NCBI GenBank assembly: GCA_964536215.1
Contig: CAZHWT010000042.1
Span: 1 to 8,122 of the forward strand
Direction: 5' to 3'
Source of the DNA: CAZHWT01 sp964536215
GTDB lineage: Bacteria; Patescibacteriota; CAZHWT01
DNA: 8,122 nt
Below the pieces are notes generated by a model, which did not search any database, had not been told where the DNA came from, and worked only from the letters and a program-made list of their open reading frames with translations. Positions 5,701-8,122 of the stretch are shown piece by piece. Numbering within the stretch: position 1 is the first letter of the stretch; every line of letters starts with the position of its first letter. The position numbers and the translations under genes were made by a program.

Positions 5701-7314
5701 GTATATTTTTCGACTCGAGAACCCGTCAAAAACGACCGTTACGAACCGCCACTCCCCAAGAGTTGAAGCCACTGTAAACTGAGAAGCAGGATTACCGCAG
5801 TAACCAGCGCTAATACCATTTGTCTGAACATACACTTGCGCTCCAGAGCAACCAATAACATCCAGTTGACCTGTAATCCCGGTGTCAGCATTAAGCCAAA
5901 ATGAGTAGGTTAAACTACTGCCAAGCGTTATCTGGGAATCAAGATGAACATAATCATCCACCCCATCAAAACTCCCCCCATTACCAAACTTCCCGCCTCC
6001 TACTGCTGTCCCATTCACCGCTTGTCCATCATTCCCATTCCCAGAAGCATCCTTAACCTCTCCCGTTGCCCCATCCCAACTTGATTCATCCATCTTCCAA
6101 TACCCCACCAACCCATTAGACAAATTAGCCTGTTGTTGATTAAGCGATTGCATGCCGGTTACATAATCCTGCTGGATCTGCTGCTGGGAGCGAGCGTAAT
6201 TATAGGCTTTAGGCTCATCAATTGAGCCGTTAAAGTACTCTCCACCGTTTGAATGCCTTCCAATAGCAAGTATGCTAGATGTGTTAGCAAGGCTGGTTAT
6301 GACCGAAGCGGTTGATACTTTTTCTTTGCCATTAATGTACAATGTGATGCGCTCCGAAGAGTAGCTAACGGCGACATGTTTCCACTCATTTAGATCAGCA
6401 CTTGTAAATCTGGTGGCCTCACCCTTAACACTCTGTGCACTCGACCCACTCCCAATCTCGAGAGTAAGTTGATTACCCCCGCCTCCGTTAATAAATAGCC
6501 GATACCCTGTATTGGGCCAAATTTGCTTTGCAATAATATTAAAGTTGCCAGATGTACTGTTATAAACCGGCGCCGGAAGAGCATTTAACTTAATCCAAGC
6601 CGAAAGCGTAAAACCATTAGTAAAGTTTAGCTTGTCGCTATTAGGGACCGAAATACCATTTGGAGCCCCATCAAATCGCAAACACTTCCCACTCGGACAC
6701 ATCTCCTCAGATTGCCAAGTAGCTCCACTAATCGTCCCATTGTGAGTATTTGCCGAATCATGTGCCGTAGTCCCATACCCTTCATCAAACTTCCACGCAG
6801 CCACAGGTCCTTGAGAGGATTCTTCTGTTCCCAGTGTGGCCGTAACACCTGTGGCTTCATTATTAAAACTATCCCTAACTCGTACATCACTTGCCGACTC
6901 ATTGCCATAATAGACATACACTGTCTGTTCTCCTTGGGGGAGTGTGCCAAACAATAGTTGAACTTCTGTCTCACTCGTCCCACACCCAGACACAATATGG
7001 TAGGGAATTACTGTCCCGTTGTAGTCAGTGAATCTAAGGTCTGAACAATCATTCTTAAACCTGGAAGTGTCCGACGTATCCATCTCCACGGTTGTATACA
7101 CATTAGCTTCATCGCTCCCATGGGTAACAGTAATCCCTTTCCTAAACGTCCAGTCTTCGTTATACCAGGCCGCCTGTACTTGGTTTGGTTGGATAAAGTT
7201 CAAGATGGGCACAAGGGTCGTTGCAACCAGTAGAGCTGCTAGTCCAATGACTACCAGCTTACGAATAGAGGGACTAGGCAGCAACGTACGCGTCCAGGTT
7301 CTAATTCGTGTCAT
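2764..7314 (-). CDS. Giant secreted DUF2341 / six-LamG-domain protein
   Basis: About 1516 residues, predicted exported. Residues 20-40 are a hydrophobic span after a basic N-terminus; VQA at 46-48 could be a signal peptidase site, otherwise the span anchors the protein. DUF2341 covers about 50-150 (begins WYNEDWTFRKGI, ends TVYVYYGNES). Six LamG/concanavalin-A-like jelly-roll domains follow at about 170-383, 401-596, 598-807, 815-1032, 1077-1280 and 1283-1508. Each opens with a variant of GYWKFDEGSG and most close with YNYALTxxQIxxxY. A Ser/Thr/Gly-rich linker (1033-1063) splits four from two. LamG folds usually bind glycans or proteins, so adhesion or surface interaction is likely; no catalytic domain or LPXTG signal is visible. 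The frame extends to an ATG at 7809, but those 165 codons are palindromic repeats. The start at 7314 is preferred, with weak ribosome binding; a slightly later start is possible. Confidence 0.92.
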   Translation of the reverse strand: MTRIRTWTRTLLPSPSIRKLVVIGLAALLVATTLVPILNFIQPNQVQAAWYNEDWTFRKGITVTHGSDEANVYTTVEMDTSDTSRFKNDCSDLRFTDYNGTVIPYHIVSGCGTSETEVQLLFGTLPQGEQTVYVYYGNESASDVRVRDSFNNEATGVTATLGTEESSQGPVAAWKFDEGYGTTAHDSANTHNGTISGATWQSEEMCPSGKCLRFDGAPNGISVPNSDKLNFTNGFTLSAWIKLNALPAPVYNSTSGNFNIIAKQIWPNTGYRLFINGGGGNQLTLEIGSGSSAQSVKGEATRFTSADLNEWKHVAVSYSSERITLYINGKEKVSTASVITSLANTSSILAIGRHSNGGEYFNGSIDEPKAYNYARSQQQIQQDYVTGMQSLNQQQANLSNGLVGYWKMDESSWDGATGEVKDASGNGNDGQAVNGTAVGGGKFGNGGSFDGVDDYVHLDSQITLGSSLTYSFWLNADTGITGQLDVIGCSGAQVYVQTNGISAGYCGNPASQFTVASTLGEWRFVTVVFDGFSSRKIYINGNLSGTNTAIVSGNTAVGDIGARSLSDTRKYEGLLDEFRIYNRALTSTEVQQLYSYAPKPVAYYDFEEGSGGSVFDKSGNGHTGTWSGTGSRYVNGRVGKAGFFNGSDASIDVTGKTILSNVAAYTVTFWIKAEVQPSNWRRIISTPGYSSPGDDEPHIFFTSDGTNGLYGRLGGTNDAWVTSSGSLVDLTNKWEHVAITIDASGQQISYINGNLSSTITKTGHDAISLDTLFIGSNGTGGYFLKGLLDEVKMYNYVRTPGQIVQDMQAGQLAADSPLGYWKFDEGQGTVAHDFSGLNNTGTLSCVGADCILPQWQDGINGTSLYFDGTNASHNSMVVVDYSGVHAMNDLTISGWIKPSSAYADASAGTFIRLGGGTDQEYKLAYRPAVQAISFYWYDGAFKRADAPANSIPFDTWSQITVVRKGLQVFFYSRGQLLSTSPVTLPINQAATSLTFGRTYGTGVNEDYSGSIDELKVYNSALTPQDILVDYNQSSGSVVGSTSTESTTSGTGQSATKPSNSAGNKYCVPGSTEFCAKPVGEWEFEEGSGAATKDTSINGNNGTLFEAVWSNGKYGSGVDFSKSSTSYIQPVSHLSDLIGDNQSFTVEAWVYPSSTGSTQGIIGSGNINGNGVNPLYITASGAIGYYMYGIGGNVAESKIVSKESWHHGVMAYDALREEISFYVDGQMVSTKAVPGGIFSWSAYGLVIGNTVWKTTAFSGSMDQVIVYNYTRTPTQVAWDYNYGKPIAQYKFDECSGSTIHDSSEHGLDGVLSLGSGGTTTVGNCENATGAWGMAKSGKYNSAMSFDGVDDAVTIANSGNVLNLTRNYSLSVWVKSSNYVGIRSVLAKRTVNSASPYVIQISNHLVQYHFYGQDSAWHSYLVDSNNECRLVENEWSHIAVTFSLDNNLVGVYVNSRLCGGGSNSVAPINTNNENLSIGRDYAYPGIEGQIDDVQLFNYALTDTQIKTLYNGGAVRWGQ

Positions 7315-7334
7315 TCTCGACCCGATCGAGAATC
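7310..7334 (+). repeat. GTCATTCTC palindromic repeat, copy C, carrying the LamG start codon
   Basis: 25-nt unit identical to copies A and D. On the minus strand its end reads GAGAATGAC, and that ATG (7314-7312) is the likely start codon of the LamG gene. It belongs to a 37-nt identical duplication with 7557-7593. Confidence 0.85.
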
Positions 7335-7341
7335 CACTTCC

Positions 7342-7432
7342 CGTCATTGCGAGTCGGCCCAGCCGTCGTGGCAATCCAGTCACATTGTCCATCGCCCTAG
7401 ATTGCCGCGTCACTTCGTTCCTCGCAATGACG
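7342..7432. repeat. Head-to-head pair of CGTCATTGCGAG repeats
   Basis: The ends CGTCATTGCGAG (7342-7353) and CTCGCAATGACG (7421-7432) are perfect 12-bp inverted repeats. Inside, GGCAATC (7370-7376) faces GATTGCC (7400-7406). It therefore consists of two inverted copies of one unit running from GTCATTGCGAG to GGCAATC. Similar units are common in intergenic DNA of many bacteria. No coding role. Confidence 0.8.
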
Positions 7433-7441
7433 AAAGGTGGT

Positions 7442-7521
7442 GTCATTCTAAACGGAGCGAAGAGGCTTCCAAGGTGAGACCATCTCTTAGTGGAAGATCC
7501 TTCGCTATGGCTCAGGATGAC
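7442..7521. repeat. Head-to-head pair of GTCATTCT/GTCATCCT repeats with AGCGAAG core
   Basis: The left unit starts GTCATTCT (7442), contains AGCGAAG and ends in CTTCCAAGGTGAGA (7466-7479). The right unit is inverted: read on the minus strand it starts GTCATCCTGAGC (from 7521), contains AGCGAAGG and ends CTTCCACTAAGAGA. The two are diverged copies of one repeat facing each other. Confidence 0.75.
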
Positions 7522-7556
7522 GTGAGGGTGGGAGTCAGACGTACTATACGTACGCG

Positions 7557-7593
7557 TTCGTGTCATTCTCGACCCGATCGAGAATCCACTTCC
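7557..7593 (+). repeat. GTCATTCTC palindromic repeat, copy D, within a 37-nt duplication
   Basis: The 25-nt palindromic unit at 7562-7586 with flanks is identical over 37 nt to 7305-7341, exactly 252 nt away. Because 252 is a multiple of three, this copy offers an ATG (7566-7564, minus strand) in frame with the LamG gene. A TACGTACGCG motif adjoins both copies on the left. Confidence 0.85.
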
Positions 7594-7620
7594 TACCGCT
7601 GCGAGGATAGCACCATTCGT

Positions 7621-7661
7621 GTCATTCTGAGGCTTGCCGAAGAATCTTCCAAGGTGAGAAG
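7621..7661 (+). repeat. Single GTCATTCTGAG repeat unit
   Basis: Starts GTCATTCTGAGG, contains GCCGAAGAATCTTCC, and shares CTTCCAAGGTGAGA (7646-7659) exactly with the unit at 7442-7479. Same family, here without an inverted partner. Confidence 0.7.
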
Positions 7662-7672
7662 CGGTCTGGCCT

Positions 7673-7711
7673 GGATTGCCACGTCGACTCCACCTCCTCG
7701 CACCAATGTGA
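7673..7711 (-). repeat. Degraded CGTCATTGCGAG repeat unit
   Basis: Begins GGATTGCC (7673-7680) and ends CCTCGCACCAATGTGA, an imperfect inverse of the unit seen twice at 7342-7432. The ends are recognisable and the middle is diverged. Confidence 0.5.
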
Positions 7712-7763
7712 AAGAACCATCGACTATAAACCCCTGTCCGCCCCGCTAGGGGAGGAATGAACC

Positions 7764-7874
7764 ATGAACCAACAACTGCAGCCCACAGGCTGCGCACGTA
7801 CCTATCCATACCATATACTCTACCGTACCCTGACAGGCAAGCACAAGAGCGGGAAGGTATGGTGGCAGGAGTAA
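7764..7874 (+). CDS. Possible small basic protein, 36 residues, unknown
   Basis: ATG at 7764 follows GGGGAGGA (7749-7756) by 7 nt, one of the best ribosome binding sites in the window, and the frame runs 36 codons to TAA. The peptide begins MNQQLQPTGCARTYPY and ends KSGKVWWQE. It is basic, has one Cys and two adjacent Trp, and shows no signal peptide, membrane span or recognised domain. No promoter is clear on the plus strand. A frame this short can occur by chance and I recognise no family. The region it occupies is also covered by the upstream minus-strand extension of the LamG frame, which I regard as non-coding. Confidence 0.3.
   Translation: MNQQLQPTGCARTYPYHILYRTLTGKHKSGKVWWQE
7812..7840 (-). 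promoter_or_regulatory. Candidate promoter reading toward the LamG gene
   Basis: On the minus strand, TTGCCT (7840-7835) and TATATG (7817-7812) are separated by exactly 17 nt, close to a sigma-70 promoter. Transcription would begin near 7805, just inside the far upstream ATG at 7809, which would then not be usable. The LamG transcript would carry a leader of about 490 nt consisting mostly of palindromic repeats. No convincing promoter was seen nearer to 7314. Confidence 0.35.
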
Positions 7875-7923
7875 GGGGGAAGACGAGCTTTTGAATAACG
7901 AAGTATCGAACAAACGAAGAGAC

Positions 7924-7943
7924 GTACGTACATATGTACGTAC
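7924..7943. repeat. Second copy of the perfect 20-bp GTACGTAC palindrome
   Basis: Base-for-base identical to 2607-2626. It opens composite element III. The stretch before it (7875-7923) shows no gene. From here to the window end there is no ORF of note, only parts of this element. Confidence 0.85.
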
Positions 7944-7956
7944 ATTCCAGCGTGGG

Positions 7957-7981
7957 GATTCTCGATCAGGTCGAGAATGAC
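7957..7981 (-). repeat. GTCATTCTC palindromic repeat, copy E
   Basis: Inverse-orientation 25-nt unit, stem ATTCTCGA/TCGAGAAT, loop CCTGA on the minus strand; one loop base differs from copies A, C and D. It holds the same place in element III that copy B holds in element II. Confidence 0.8.
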
Positions 7982-7999
7982 AAAAAGTAAAACGATTTA

Positions 8000-8016
8000 C
8001 CCCGACTCAATCGGGG
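8000..8016. other. GC-rich hairpin inside the heptamer tract
   Basis: CCCCGA (8000-8005), loop CTCAA, TCGGGG (8011-8016): a perfect 6-bp stem. The heptamer unit ACGATTT lies just before it (7992-7998) and the main heptamer tract begins four bases after it, so it appears to interrupt the tract. Elements I and II lack it. Confidence 0.6.
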
Positions 8017-8019
8017 CTT

Positions 8020-8096
8020 ACGATCTACGATAGACGATAAACGATTTGCGATTTGCGATTTGCGATCTACGATAGACGATTAACGATCTACAATAA
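8020..8096. repeat. Heptamer tract, eleven units of the RCGATNN family
   Basis: Eleven consecutive 7-bp units in perfect register, ten of form RCGATNN (ACGATCT, ACGATAG, ACGATAA, ACGATTT, GCGATTT, ACGATTA) and a final ACAATAA that leads into the closing palindrome. It is the longest of three such tracts. The constant core is CGAT; the last two positions vary. Confidence 0.75.
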
Positions 8097-8121
8097 ATTG
8101 CCATTTAAATGGCAATTTATT
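8092..8121. terminator. Perfect 30-bp palindrome closing element III, possible terminator
   Basis: Self-complementary from AATAAATTGCC to GGCAATTTATT, centred on TTTAAA at 8106/8107. It differs from the palindrome at 2739-2768 only at two symmetric positions. By analogy it may end a gene lying to the right of the window; that gene is not visible. Confidence 0.6.
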
Positions 8122-8122
8122 T

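Noticed and set aside
3067..6995. Several 60-122 codon ORFs on both strands inside the LamG gene
   Set aside because: Shadow frames of a long gene with clear domain structure; none has a recognisable motif or its own initiation signals.
7028..7749. Plus-strand ORFs of 149 and 115 codons opposite the LamG 5' region
   Set aside because: They are antisense to the DUF2341 coding region or made of the repeat nest. Their peptides are low-complexity repeat translations without domains.
7315..7809. N-terminal 165-residue extension of the LamG protein
   Set aside because: The stretch consists of palindromic repeats found elsewhere as intergenic units. The signal-peptide-like segment comes only after 7314, and a candidate promoter overlaps the far ATG. 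Not fully excluded.
2607..7943. LamG gene as a transposon or cassette bounded by the two 20-bp palindromes
   Set aside because: No transposase, integrase or target-site duplication is visible. The palindromes belong to a composite element that also occurs before parB, so a mobile-cassette reading is not supported.

Overview
The window looks like a metagenome-assembled bacterial scaffold. The four main genes all end in TAA and read through in the standard code. The mix of a lone Val tRNA, compact housekeeping genes, a giant DUF2341/LamG secreted protein and dense short palindromic repeats suggests a Patescibacteria (Candidate Phyla Radiation) genome. That placement is inference from style only; no marker gene in the window fixes it. 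A run of exactly 100 Ns (176-275), sitting in a heptanucleotide tandem repeat, is a scaffold gap.

Left part, plus strand: tRNA-Val(CAC) at 2-78, a CTACCCA tandem tract running into the gap, then a two-gene operon of signal peptidase I (lepB, 318-974) and a Nudix hydrolase of ADP-ribose pyrophosphatase type (986-1522), 11 nt apart. After a 260-nt repeat-rich intergenic region comes parB (1783-2601), whose start appears to be leaderless.

Middle and right, minus strand: a single secreted protein gene of about 1516 codons (2764-7314) faces parB convergently. It encodes an N-terminal signal/membrane segment, a DUF2341 domain and six consecutive LamG/concanavalin-A-like domains. The reading frame stays open another 165 codons upstream, but that part is made of short palindromic repeats and is probably not coding. 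An unproven 36-codon plus-strand ORF with a strong ribosome binding site lies at 7764-7874.

The most unusual content is intergenic. Three composite elements (1547-1743, 2607-2770, 7924-8121) share the same order and orientation: a GTAC-rich palindrome, an element bounded by GTCATTC and GAATGAC, a tract of 7-bp units of the form RCGATNN, and a closing hairpin. The closing palindromes of the second and third copies differ only by one symmetric, pairing-preserving substitution. Separately, 7310-7711 is a nest of at least seven short repeat units from three families that all begin GTCAT, often paired head to head; one of them supplies the probable start codon of the LamG gene.

Functionally the genes are not an obvious pathway. 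LepB could process the LamG protein's signal peptide, as it would any Sec substrate, and ParB belongs to chromosome segregation; no parA is in the window.
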